DNA of 64,000 nt from Streptomyces sp. TS71-3 (GTDB lineage Bacteria; Actinomycetota; Actinomycetes; Streptomycetales; Streptomycetaceae), in the NCBI RefSeq assembly GCF_018327685.1, contig NZ_BNEL01000001.1, forward strand, positions 620,001 through 684,000, read 5' to 3'. The notes under the pieces were generated by a model. It was given only the letters and a program-made list of their open reading frames with translations, was not told the DNA's origin and ran no database searches. The translations under genes and the position numbers were made by a program. Below are positions 37,356-44,528 of this stretch, one piece after another. Position 1 is the first letter of the stretch. The number at the start of each line of letters is the position of its first letter.

Positions 37356-37977
37356 GCGGGGACCCGGCTCCGAGCACGGCTCCGGCCCCGCCCCGCAAGG
37401 ACGGCCGGAACCCGGCGCCGGCGGCCCCGCGGGCGAGCCCGTCAGCGTCCGCATCACCGTGTCCTCCCCCGAACGCATGCAGGAACTCGGCCGCCGGCTC
37501 GCCCGCCTGCTGCGCGCCGGGGACCTGGTGCTGCTCACGGGTGAGCTGGGCGCAGGCAAGACGACGCTGACCCGGGGGCTCGGCGAGGGCCTCGGGGTAC
37601 GGGGCGCGGTCACGTCCCCGACGTTCGTGATCGCCCGCGTCCACCCGCCGCTCGGCGACGGCCCCCCGCTCGTACACGCCGACGCGTACCGCCTGGGCGG
37701 CGGGCTCGACGAGATGGAGGACCTGGACCTGGACGTCTCGCTGCCCGAGTCGGTGGTCGTGGTCGAGTGGGGCGAGGGGAGGGTCGAGGAACTCTCCGAG
37801 GAGCGGCTGCACGTGGTCATCGACCGGTCCACCGGGGGTGCCGGCGGGGCCGGCGGGGCCGGCGGTGAGGCCGTGGACGGCACCGTGGACGAGGTCCGCG
37901 AGGTGACCCTCGTCGGGGTCGGCCCGCGCTGGGCGGGGGCGCCGCTGGGTGATCTCGCAGGCGGCTCGCCTGCGTGA
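37258..37977 (+). CDS. tsaE: tRNA t6A biosynthesis ATPase TsaE
   Basis: TsaE is the ATPase partner of TsaB and TsaD in making N6-threonylcarbamoyl-adenosine at A37 of ANN-decoding tRNAs. The P-loop GELGAGKTT is at residues 95-103 and SPTFVI, HADAYRL and VVEWGEG are conserved. Relatives are about 150 residues; this frame has an extra 65-residue Ala/Pro/Gly lead, so the start could be later (for example a GTG near ITVSSPERMQ). It overlaps the hydrolase by 98 bases if the long form is right. The C-terminus carries a Gly-Gly-Ala repeat. Confidence 0.9.
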   Translation: MDPTPEPAAPPAAAHAPAADARPAAEHRSPVAERGPGSEHGSGPAPQGRPEPGAGGPAGEPVSVRITVSSPERMQELGRRLARLLRAGDLVLLTGELGAGKTTLTRGLGEGLGVRGAVTSPTFVIARVHPPLGDGPPLVHADAYRLGGGLDEMEDLDLDVSLPESVVVVEWGEGRVEELSEERLHVVIDRSTGGAGGAGGAGGEAVDGTVDEVREVTLVGVGPRWAGAPLGDLAGGSPA

Positions 37978-38058
37978 CCGCTTCACGACCCTCCGGGTCG
38001 CCACCGTCCGGGTGGGGTGGTTCTGCTGTCTCCGGACCACCGGCGGGTGCCGGGTTGC

Positions 38059-38765
38059 TCGCGCAGTTCCCCGCGCCCCTGATCGGCCACCCCTCACACC
38101 AACGGTGCCCCGACGAGGGGCGCGGGGCTGAGCCGTGGGGCACCTCCCACGCCCTTGAGGCAGTGGGGGAGGCTCCGCCGCGCGGGCGCGAAAACCACGA
38201 CGAGACCATCAGATGGCCGCCGGTTCAGCCGAAGCGCCTGATGAGGGGCGCGGGGAACTGCGCGGATAAGCGGATAAGGGGCGCGGGGAACTGCGCAAGA
38301 AACCACGACGAGAGCCGCGGATTGGTCGCTGGTTCAGTCGAAGCGCCCTGATCAGGGGCGCGGGGAACGGCGCGGATAAGGGGCGCGGGGAACTGCGCAA
38401 AAGCCACGACGAGAGCCGCGGATTGGTCGCTGGTTCAGTCGAAGCGCCCTGATCAGGGGCGCGGGGAACGGCGCGGATAAGGGGCGCGGGGAACTGCGCA
38501 AAAGCCACGACGAGAGCCGCGGATTGGTCGCTGGTTCAGTCGAAGCGCCCTGATCAGGGGCGCGGGGAACGGCGCGGATAAGGGGCGCGGGGAACTGCGC
38601 AAGAAACCACGACGAGAGCCGCGGATTGGTCGCTGGTTCAGTCGAAGCGCCCTGATCAGGGGCGCGGGGAACTGCGCAAAAGCCACGACGAGAGCCGCGG
38701 AATGGTCGCTGGTTCAGTCGGAACGCCCTGATAAGGGGCGCGGGGAACTGCGCGAACAAGGGGCG
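38059..38765 (+). repeat. family A tandem array, 101-bp unit, about six copies
   Basis: The landmark AAGCG of TCGAAGCGCC occurs at 38232, 38341, 38442, 38543, 38645 and (degenerate) about 38722: steps of 109, 101, 101, 102 and 77. A full unit holds two family A cores, one ending AACGGCGCG and one AACTGCGCA, the palindrome CCTGATCAGG, and GCCACGACGAGAGCCGCGG. An inverted core (38059-38078) and a family C hairpin (38143-38171) precede the array. The 1,060-base gap from tsaE to the next gene has no believable coding sequence. Confidence 0.9.
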
Positions 38766-38818
38766 CGCGGCTGTGTCGATGTGCAGCTCCGCCGCGTGAG
38801 CGCAGAACAACGGCGAGA

Positions 38819-38912
38819 CGGGCAGACGCACACCGTCAGGAAGCCCCACCCCGCGGCCCCGGGGCTGAACCCAACGTTCCGGTACCCCGGCACGGCGTGC
38901 CCACGGCAACCA
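38819..38912 (+). repeat. family D element, copy 1
   Basis: About 94 bases, from GGCAGACGCACACCG through GGGGCTGAACCCAACG and TTCCGGTACCCCGG to CGTGCCCACGGCA, are repeated with about 90% identity at 48168-48258. In both places the element lies directly downstream of a 101-bp family A array, so array and element appear to be one composite module. Confidence 0.8.
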
Positions 38913-38982
38913 TTGCCGACACTCTGTCGGGAAGATGTTGCGTGCGGTACCCGGCGCATGGTCCCATGGGTGGACAGACCGA

Positions 38983-39000
38983 GGTTAGGTCTACCTAACC
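38983..39000. promoter_or_regulatory. 18-bp palindrome GGTTAGGT-CT-ACCTAACC
   Basis: Two perfect 8-bp half sites separated by CT lie 40 bases upstream of the next start codon in an otherwise GC-rich region. The TTAGG/CCTAA parts resemble half sites of the DmdR/IdeR iron box, but the centre spacing (4 rather than 9) is wrong. It is best described as an operator candidate for an unknown regulator. Confidence 0.5.
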
Positions 39001-39039
39001 AACCGGCGTACGTCCCGCCCCGGAGCCAGGAGGCGCCCC

Positions 39040-39324
39040 ATGTCCGCGACAGAGCGCGAGGGCCGGCCGCAGGCGCCTGCGGCGGGCGCGGGCCGGGTGT
39101 CCATGCGGGAGCTGCTGGCGTCCTGTGCCGCCGCCCGCGCGGTCTCCACGCCACCGTGGTCCCCGTCGCCGCCCGCCACCCCGGCTCGTGGCGGGCCCGC
39201 CGCCCCCGGCACACCGGCGGACACCGCCCACCTCGCCGGCCCCTCGGACCCGTCCGGCCTGCCCGAGGCCGTCACCTCCACCGTTCACCCGGGTGACGAC
39301 GGCACCCGGGGAGCAGCCGCGTAG
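39040..39324 (+). CDS. small conserved-looking actinomycete protein of unknown function
   Basis: A 94-codon frame preceded by a good ribosome site (CAGGAGGCGCCCC). The segment RVSMRELLASCAAARAVSTPP (roughly residues 19-39) looks conserved in Streptomyces in my recollection; the rest is Ala/Pro rich. The TAG at 39322 is followed in the same frame by more than 50 codons of TAKPPTAEP-like repeats, so the gene may once have been longer. No enzymatic motif. Cytosolic by lack of signal or helix. Confidence 0.55.
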   Translation: MSATEREGRPQAPAAGAGRVSMRELLASCAAARAVSTPPWSPSPPATPARGGPAAPGTPADTAHLAGPSDPSGLPEAVTSTVHPGDDGTRGAAA

Positions 39325-39522
39325 CCGGAACGCCCCGACGGGCCAGGCGACCCCGGAACCACCGAGCACGAAACCACCGAACAGGCGCCTGCGACCGCGA
39401 AACCGCCGACCGCCGAACCATCGACTGCGAAACCGCCGATCGCCGAACCGCCGACCGCCGAGGACCGCGACTCGACCAACCGCGAACCACCGAACAGACG
39501 CCTGCGCCCGCCGAACCCCCAC

Positions 39523-40074
39523 CTACCGAACGACGACGACCTTCTCGCCGACCCCCGCGAACCCCCACAGCGCCGCCCCGTCCGCCCTGCTCTCCCGGAT
39601 GCCGCCCGTCTTCTTGCCGGGGTCCGGCTTAGGCGTGGAACCGTCGACCGCCGCGCTGAACCCGATCGTCACGCCGTCAACGCTGGTGAAGCGGACGACG
39701 TGCTCGATCGAGACGCCGTCCGAGCCCGCGGTGACCGCGGAGCGCGAGGTGACCGCGAAGGTGCCGGGCGCGGGGTGGACCGTGCTGGGCGTGACGGTGA
39801 ACGTGCGCTGCACCTGGTTGCCGGCCGTGACCAGCCAGACCCGGTCGGTGCCCAGCGAGTACACCACCCGCTCGCCGCTGCCCGAGCCGGCCGGCAGTGC
39901 CGGGGCCTTGTGGGGCGGAGGGGAGGCCGGGGTGCTCGGGGACGCGCTCGCGCCGGGGCCCGGGGCGCCCAGGCTGTCCGGGGCGCTGGCGGACGCCTGG
40001 TAGGCCAGGTAGCCGACCATCGCGACGGCCACCGCCGTCAGCCCGGCCACGAAACCCGAGCTGCTCCTAGACAC
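39523..40074 (-). CDS. single-pass membrane protein with extracytoplasmic beta-rich domain (unknown)
   Basis: A 183-residue protein, GTG start (MSRSSSGFVAGLTAVAV) with GAGAGG about nine bases upstream; a much longer frame upstream is not supported. One transmembrane helix (FVAGLTAVAVAMVGYLAYQA), a Ser/Pro/Ala linker, then about 115 residues with alternating Val/Thr (ERVVYSLGTDRVWLV, IEHVVRFTSVDGVTIGF). It diverges from tsaB. No family recognised; a conserved extracytoplasmic protein in this place in Streptomyces is plausible. Confidence 0.75.
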   Translation of the reverse strand: MSRSSSGFVAGLTAVAVAMVGYLAYQASASAPDSLGAPGPGASASPSTPASPPPHKAPALPAGSGSGERVVYSLGTDRVWLVTAGNQVQRTFTVTPSTVHPAPGTFAVTSRSAVTAGSDGVSIEHVVRFTSVDGVTIGFSAAVDGSTPKPDPGKKTGGIRESRADGAALWGFAGVGEKVVVVR

Positions 40075-40176
40075 CGCTGCCCACCTCTCGCCCGGGGCCC
40101 ACCGCCTCGCCCTGTCCAACGGAACGGAGCCTGCCGTGCCGCTGCTCCGGCGGGCCGGGCGCTGACGGTGGTGCCG

Positions 40177-40231
40177 GGCATCATGTTGTATGCCAGGAAT
40201 GCCGCTTATGCCCCGTACATACGACCTGTAC
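40177..40231. promoter_or_regulatory. inverted repeats in the divergent gap before tsaB
   Basis: GGCAT-CATGTTGT-ATGCC (40177-40194) and CGTACA-TACGACC-TGTACG (40214-40232) are short inverted repeats in the AT-richest part of the gap between the divergent membrane-protein gene and tsaB. They could be operators or promoter parts; nothing identifies the regulator. Confidence 0.3.
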
Positions 40232-40304
40232 GTACGCCTAGACGGTGACGGTAGCAGCACGGGTGCACCCGATCGGGGCGGGCGCCTGGCGGGCGCCGGA
40301 GCCG

Positions 40305-40310
40305 TAGGCT
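40305..40310 (+). promoter_or_regulatory. -10-like TAGGCT six bases before the tsaB GTG
   Basis: TAGGCT then GTTGGT then GTG: identical hexamer and spacing to glmS. There is no ribosome site, so tsaB is a likely leaderless start. Confidence 0.5.
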
Positions 40311-40316
40311 GTTGGT

Positions 40317-41063
40317 GTGTTGTTGCTCGCCCTGGATACCGCCACCCCAGCCGTGACCGTCGCCCTGCACGACGGCGCCGCGGTCGTCGCCGAATCGAGC
40401 CAGGTGGACGCCCGCCGGCACGGGGAGCTGCTGCTGCCCGCCGTCGACCGGGTGCTCGCCTCGGCGGGCGTGAAGCTCGCCGAGGTCACGGACATCGCCG
40501 TCGGCGTGGGCCCCGGCCCCTACACCGGGCTGCGCGTCGGCCTCACGACCGCGGACACGTTCGGCTTCGCCCTCGGCGTCCCCGTGCACGGCGTCTGCAC
40601 GCTCGACGCCCTCGCCCACGCCTTCGGCACCTCCTCGGGGGGCCCGGCCGGCCCCTTCGTGGTCGCCACCGACGCCCGGCGCAAGGAGGTCTACTGGGCC
40701 AGGTACGAGGACGCGCGCACCCGCGCCTTCGGACCGGCCGTGGACCGCCCCGCCGACATCGCGGAGCGGGTGGCCGGGCTGCCCGCGGCGGGGGAGGGCG
40801 CGTTCCTGTACCCGGAGGCGTTCCCGGACGTCGGGGAGCCGCGGCACGTCACGGCCGCGGCGCTCGCGGCGTTCGCGGTGGAACGGCTCGCCGCCGGCGA
40901 AGGGCTGCCCGCCGGTGGCGGGCGCGCGGTACCGCGGGCCATGGGGGACGGGTCCGAGGGGGACGGCGAGGTCCCCCAGGGCCTGCTGCCGCCCCGCCCG
41001 CTCTACCTGCGCAGGCCGGACGCCCAGGTGCCCAAGAACTACAAGGTGGTCACCCAGCGGTGA
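40317..41063 (+). CDS. tsaB: tRNA t6A biosynthesis protein TsaB
   Basis: TsaB (248 aa) is the catalytically silent ASKHA-fold partner that dimerises with TsaD. It begins MLLLALDTATPAVTVALHDG and has GPGPYTGLRVGLTTAD, the conserved family motif, then WARYEDAR. The second half is variable. The GTG start is supported by the promoter-like hexamer just upstream. The stop overlaps the rimI start by four bases. Confidence 0.94.
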   Translation: MLLLALDTATPAVTVALHDGAAVVAESSQVDARRHGELLLPAVDRVLASAGVKLAEVTDIAVGVGPGPYTGLRVGLTTADTFGFALGVPVHGVCTLDALAHAFGTSSGGPAGPFVVATDARRKEVYWARYEDARTRAFGPAVDRPADIAERVAGLPAAGEGAFLYPEAFPDVGEPRHVTAAALAAFAVERLAAGEGLPAGGGRAVPRAMGDGSEGDGEVPQGLLPPRPLYLRRPDAQVPKNYKVVTQR

Positions 41064-41698
41064 CCCACTCCGCCCCGCGCACCTCACCCGGAGGGCCGCC
41101 CCCCGCCACGACCCCGCGGCAGACCCCGGCCGCGGCCGACGTCCGCCTGCGCGAGATGCGCTGGTGGGACATCGACCCGGTGCTGGAGCTGGAGCGCGCG
41201 GTGTTCCCGGACGACGCGTGGTCACGCGGCATGTTCTGGTCGGAGCTGGCGCACGCCCGGGGCCGGGGCGCCACCCGCGGCTACCTGGTCGCCGAGACGG
41301 ACGGCCGGCTGCTCGGCTACGCGGGCCTCGCGGTCTCCGGCGACCTGGCCGACGTCCAGACCATCGCCGTGGCCCGCGAGCAGTGGGGGACCGGGCTCGG
41401 CGCGCGGCTCCTCACCGACCTGCTGCGGCACGCGACGGCCGCGGAGTGCGCGGAGGTGATGCTGGAGGTGCGGGTGGACAACACCCGCGCCCAGCGGCTC
41501 TACCTGCGCTTCGGCTTCGAGCCGGTCGGGTTCCGGCGCGGCTACTACCAGCCGGGCAACGTGGACGCCCTGGTCATGCGGCTGCTGCTGCGGGGCGCCC
41601 CCGCCCCTGCCCCCGACTCACCCCCCGCCCCCTCTTCCTCCGGCTTCTCACCCGTTTCCGGCCCAACAGGACAACAAGGACCCGACACCCATGCCTGA
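41060..41698 (+). CDS. rimI: ribosomal-protein S18 alanine N-acetyltransferase family (RimI)
   Basis: A GNAT acetyltransferase (212 aa). The GTGA overlap with the tsaB stop sets the start, giving about 30 Pro/Thr-rich residues before the GNAT core ([20 protein letters not shown]). The acetyl-CoA site is [12 protein letters not shown], and [17 protein letters not shown] is the canonical C-terminal motif. A variable Pro/Ser tail follows. In actinobacteria RimI is coupled to tsaB and tsaD and may have broader substrates than S18. Confidence 0.92.
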   Translation: MTHSAPRTSPGGPPPATTPRQTPAAADVRLREMRWWDIDPVLELERAVFPDDAWSRGMFWSELAHARGRGATRGYLVAETDGRLLGYAGLAVSGDLADVQTIAVAREQWGTGLGARLLTDLLRHATAAECAEVMLEVRVDNTRAQRLYLRFGFEPVGFRRGYYQPGNVDALVMRLLLRGAPAPAPDSPPAPSSSGFSPVSGPTGQQGPDTHA

Positions 41699-42824
41699 CT
41701 CCCGCGACGAGCCGCTAGTCCTCGGCATCGAGACCTCCTGCGACGAGACCGGGGTCGGTGTCGTCCGCGGCACGACGCTGCTCGCGGACGCGATCGCCTC
41801 CAGCGTCGACGAGCACGCGCGCTTCGGCGGCGTGGTGCCGGAGGTGGCCTCCCGGGCGCACCTGGAGGCCATGGTCCCCACCATCGAGCGGGCCCTGAAG
41901 GAGGCCGGCATCGCCGCCTCCGACCTGGACGGCATCGCGGTCACCGCGGGCCCCGGCCTCGCGGGTGCGCTGCTGGTGGGCGTCTCGGCCGCGAAGGCGT
42001 ACGCGTACGCGCTCGGCAAGCCGCTGTACGGCGTCAACCACCTGGCCTCGCACATCTGCGTCGACCAGCTCGAACACGGCCCGCTGCCCGAGCCGACGAT
42101 GGCGCTGCTGGTCTCCGGCGGGCACTCGTCCCTGCTGCTCGCCTCCGACATCACCGCCGACGTACGGCCGCTGGGCTCGACCATCGACGACGCCGCGGGC
42201 GAGGCCTTCGACAAGATCGCGCGGGTGCTCGACCTGGGCTTCCCCGGCGGCCCGGTCATCGACCGGTACGCGCGCGAGGGGGACCCCGGGTCCATCGCGT
42301 TCCCGCGCGGCCTCACCGGGCCGCGGGACGCGCCGTACGACTTCTCGTTCTCCGGCCTGAAGACGTCCGTGGCCCGCTGGATCGAGGCGAAGCGCGCGGC
42401 CGGCGAGGAGGTGCCCGTGCGGGACGTGGCGGCGTCCTTCCAGGAGGCGGTCGCCGACGTGCTGACCCGCAAGGCCGTGCGGGCCTGCCGGGACGAGGGC
42501 GTGGACCACCTGATGATCGGCGGCGGCGTCGCCGCCAACTCCCGGCTGCGCGCCCTCGCCCAGGAGCGCTGCGAGGCGGCCGGCATCCGGCTGCGGGTGC
42601 CCCGCCCGAAGCTCTGCACGGACAACGGCGCGATGGTCGCCGCCCTCGGCGCCGAGATGGTCGCCCGGGACCGCGCCGCCTCCGACTGGGACCTGCCCGC
42701 CGACTCGTCCCTCCCGGTCACCGACCCCCACGTCCCGGGCCGCCAGCCACTCGTCCCCGCCCCGGTCGCGGGCCACTCCCACGACCATGTGCACGAGACC
42801 GCGAAGGACAACCTGTACTCGTGA
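41691..42824 (+). CDS. tsaD: tRNA N6-threonylcarbamoyladenosine synthase TsaD
   Basis: TsaD (377 aa) transfers the threonylcarbamoyl group onto A37. The metal-binding His117 and His121 are in [17 protein letters not shown] begins the ASKHA fold, and [12 protein letters not shown] and [11 protein letters not shown] are conserved. The last 30 residues are an unusual tail that includes HSHDHVHE, possibly metal-binding. The ATG overlaps rimI by eight bases. Confidence 0.96.
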   Translation: MPDSRDEPLVLGIETSCDETGVGVVRGTTLLADAIASSVDEHARFGGVVPEVASRAHLEAMVPTIERALKEAGIAASDLDGIAVTAGPGLAGALLVGVSAAKAYAYALGKPLYGVNHLASHICVDQLEHGPLPEPTMALLVSGGHSSLLLASDITADVRPLGSTIDDAAGEAFDKIARVLDLGFPGGPVIDRYAREGDPGSIAFPRGLTGPRDAPYDFSFSGLKTSVARWIEAKRAAGEEVPVRDVAASFQEAVADVLTRKAVRACRDEGVDHLMIGGGVAANSRLRALAQERCEAAGIRLRVPRPKLCTDNGAMVAALGAEMVARDRAASDWDLPADSSLPVTDPHVPGRQPLVPAPVAGHSHDHVHETAKDNLYS

Positions 42825-42864
42825 CCGCGGTCGCCGCGCTCACAGCGCTCGTTCGGGAGGCACG

Positions 42865-43125
42865 ATGACCGTCGCGCTGATGTGGGAGGCCCGAGCACTG
42901 CCCGGCCGCGGCCCCGACCTCCTCGCCTGGGTCCGCGACCAGCCCCTCACCCCCGAGCCGTCGCGCCGCGAGACCCTCAGGGCCGCCGAGGACCGCGTCC
43001 TCGTGATCACCTGGTGGCCCGCTGACGGCTCCGGCGCCGACGCCGACTTTCCGGAACTCCCCGAACCGGGACCGGACCTGGTCGGCCGGGCGGTGCACCG
43101 GTGGCGGTTCGAGACGGTGGACTGA
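42865..43125 (+). CDS. small hypothetical protein
   Basis: 86 residues with a strong GGGAGG ribosome site. Contains VALMWEARALPGRGPDLLAW at the start and VITWWP in the middle; Trp and acidic residues are frequent. It resembles short conserved actinomycete proteins adjacent to tsaD, possibly a one-domain ferredoxin-like fold of the antibiotic-biosynthesis-monooxygenase type, but that is only a guess. No signal or transmembrane helix. Confidence 0.65.
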   Translation: MTVALMWEARALPGRGPDLLAWVRDQPLTPEPSRRETLRAAEDRVLVITWWPADGSGADADFPELPEPGPDLVGRAVHRWRFETVD

Positions 43126-43180
43126 GGGCGAGCCGGATCACCCGAAGGTGTCTCCTTTTCCATTCTCCGATGCCCGCATG

Positions 43181-43209
43181 TTCGGCATATGCCAGGTTCA
43201 TATGCCGAA
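43181..43209. promoter_or_regulatory. 11-bp perfect inverted repeat upstream of the Uma2 gene
   Basis: TTCGGCATATG and CATATGCCGAA are separated by seven bases and end 35 bases before the ATG. The surroundings are AT-richer than average. Position and symmetry fit an operator or a translation-attenuating hairpin. Confidence 0.5.
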
Positions 43210-43244
43210 GGCCCGGACGGGCGGGTAGGGATGGGGGACCACTT

Positions 43245-43886
43245 ATGGCGATTCAGGGGAACGCTGCGTCGCAGGCAAGGGCGCCGTGGAGGGGAAGGGG
43301 CGAGGCCAGGCCCCCGAGTGCGGTTGCCCCGCCAAAGGTCACGATCGAGGAGTTCGAGCAGATCGCGCGCACGTCGCCGGAGACGGTGCGGTTGGAGTTC
43401 CTGAACGGAAGGATCGAGGTCAAGGCAGTGCCGGACGGCAACCACCGGGAGATCGTGATGTGGCTGCTGGAGCAGTGCATGCGGCACCGCACGGACTTGC
43501 GGTTGTACAGCGAGGCAGGTCTCAAGGTCGGGCACCACCCCAGGGGCCGCGCCCGGCCCGACGGCACTCTGGCACCTCGCAGGCACTTCACGGGTACGGG
43601 CGAGTGGGTGGAGCCCGGCGGTGTCCTCATGGTCGTCGAGGTGACCTCCCGCGCCCCGGACACCAATCGGCGCGACCGCGTCGAGAAGCCCGCCGGCTAC
43701 GCGGCCGCGGGGATTCCCGTCTATCTGCTGGTCGATCGGGACACGGCCAGCGTCGTCGTGCATGCCGAGCCCGAGGACGGCCGGTATCGCAGCATCACCT
43801 CCAGGGCCTACGGGACCGCCGTCGACCTGCCCCAGCCCGTGGGCTTCACCCTCGACACGAACGAGCTGAAGGAGTTCGCGGACTGA
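43245..43886 (+). CDS. Uma2-family (DUF820) putative endonuclease
   Basis: A 213-residue protein of the PD-(D/E)XK-like Uma2 family, which is scattered in many copies in Streptomyces and cyanobacteria without an assigned pathway. The core begins near residue 32 (VTIEEFEQIARTSPETV); RLEFLNGRIEVK, ARPDGTLAP (Asp) and VLMVVEVTS (Glu) supply the usual acidic residues, and VEKPAGYAAAGIPVYLLVD is the signature. The ATG has GGGGGA upstream. An inverted repeat precedes it. Confidence 0.85.
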   Translation: MAIQGNAASQARAPWRGRGEARPPSAVAPPKVTIEEFEQIARTSPETVRLEFLNGRIEVKAVPDGNHREIVMWLLEQCMRHRTDLRLYSEAGLKVGHHPRGRARPDGTLAPRRHFTGTGEWVEPGGVLMVVEVTSRAPDTNRRDRVEKPAGYAAAGIPVYLLVDRDTASVVVHAEPEDGRYRSITSRAYGTAVDLPQPVGFTLDTNELKEFAD

Positions 43887-43923
43887 GGCCTCGCCCGGCC
43901 CGCGGAGAAAACTTCGGCGGACG

Positions 43924-43950
43924 TGTCGAACCGGCCGCCCCCTGTTCGAC
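43924..43950 (+). promoter_or_regulatory. ECF42-type promoter TGTCGA-N17-CGAC
   Basis: TGTCGA (43924-43929) and CGAC (43947-43950) match, from memory, the promoter signature reported for ECF42 sigma factors (TGTCGA at -35, CGA/TC at -10), found upstream of DGPF genes. Here it lies about 100 bases before a DGPF gene that is followed by an ECF42-like sigma gene, so context and motif agree. Confidence 0.65.
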
Positions 43951-44048
43951 GCACGGGGTGAGAGCGGGGAGAGGCCCCGCCGGGCCGGGTGTCGTCGAGG
44001 CGCTGTCGCGCAGGGTGCCGGGCCGTCGTCGGAGGTTGGGAGAGACCG

Positions 44049-44405
44049 ATGCCGCGTTACATGTCGCTGATCCGGGTCGACGAGAGCACCGCACCGTCCG
44101 AGGGCCCCAGCAAGGCTCTGATGGAGCGGATGAACGAGCTGCTGGACGAGATGACCAAGGCCGGCGTGATGCTGGACACCGCCGGTCTGGCCCCTGCCGA
44201 CCAGGGCAGCCGGGTGCACTGGGAGGGCGGGCGGATCTCCGTCACCGACGGGCCGTTCGCCGAGTCCAGGGAGGTGGTCGGCGGCTACGCGATCATCCAG
44301 GCCAAGGACAGGGCCGAGGCCGTCGAGTGGACGAAGCGGTTCCTGCGGGTCCACGAGGAGTACTGGACGGTGACCTGCGAGGTCCGGGAGATCGCGGAGG
44401 GCTGA
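44049..44405 (+). CDS. DGPF/YCII-related domain protein
   Basis: A 118-residue ferredoxin-fold protein named for the TDGPFAESREV motif (here at about residues 75-85). It begins MPRYMSLIRVDES. Such proteins are typically encoded next to ECF42 sigma factors and are their main regulatory target; their biochemical role is unknown. GGAGGTTGGGAGAG lies upstream. The sigma gene follows after 123 bases. Confidence 0.88.
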   Translation: MPRYMSLIRVDESTAPSEGPSKALMERMNELLDEMTKAGVMLDTAGLAPADQGSRVHWEGGRISVTDGPFAESREVVGGYAIIQAKDRAEAVEWTKRFLRVHEEYWTVTCEVREIAEG

Positions 44406-44528
44406 GGCGGGGGCGCGCGGTGGGGCGGTCATGGCCGCGCGGGGCGGTCCCGCCCAGCGCGTCGGCGCCGCCCGCCCCACGTGCGTCGCCCCGATGCTTT
44501 GAGACCGGCCGGGGTACTGCTGTGATGG

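Noticed and set aside
38200..38765. CRISPR array
   Set aside because: Both the repeats and the intervening segments are conserved between units and no cas gene is near.
38200..38909. Minus-strand frames translating as AQFPAPLIRAV repeats in the 38-kb array
   Set aside because: They only translate the tandem family A repeat and have no ribosome site or conserved domain.
38983..39000. DmdR/IdeR iron box
   Set aside because: TTAGG and CCTAA half sites are 4 rather than 9 bases apart, so the standard 19-bp box is not formed.
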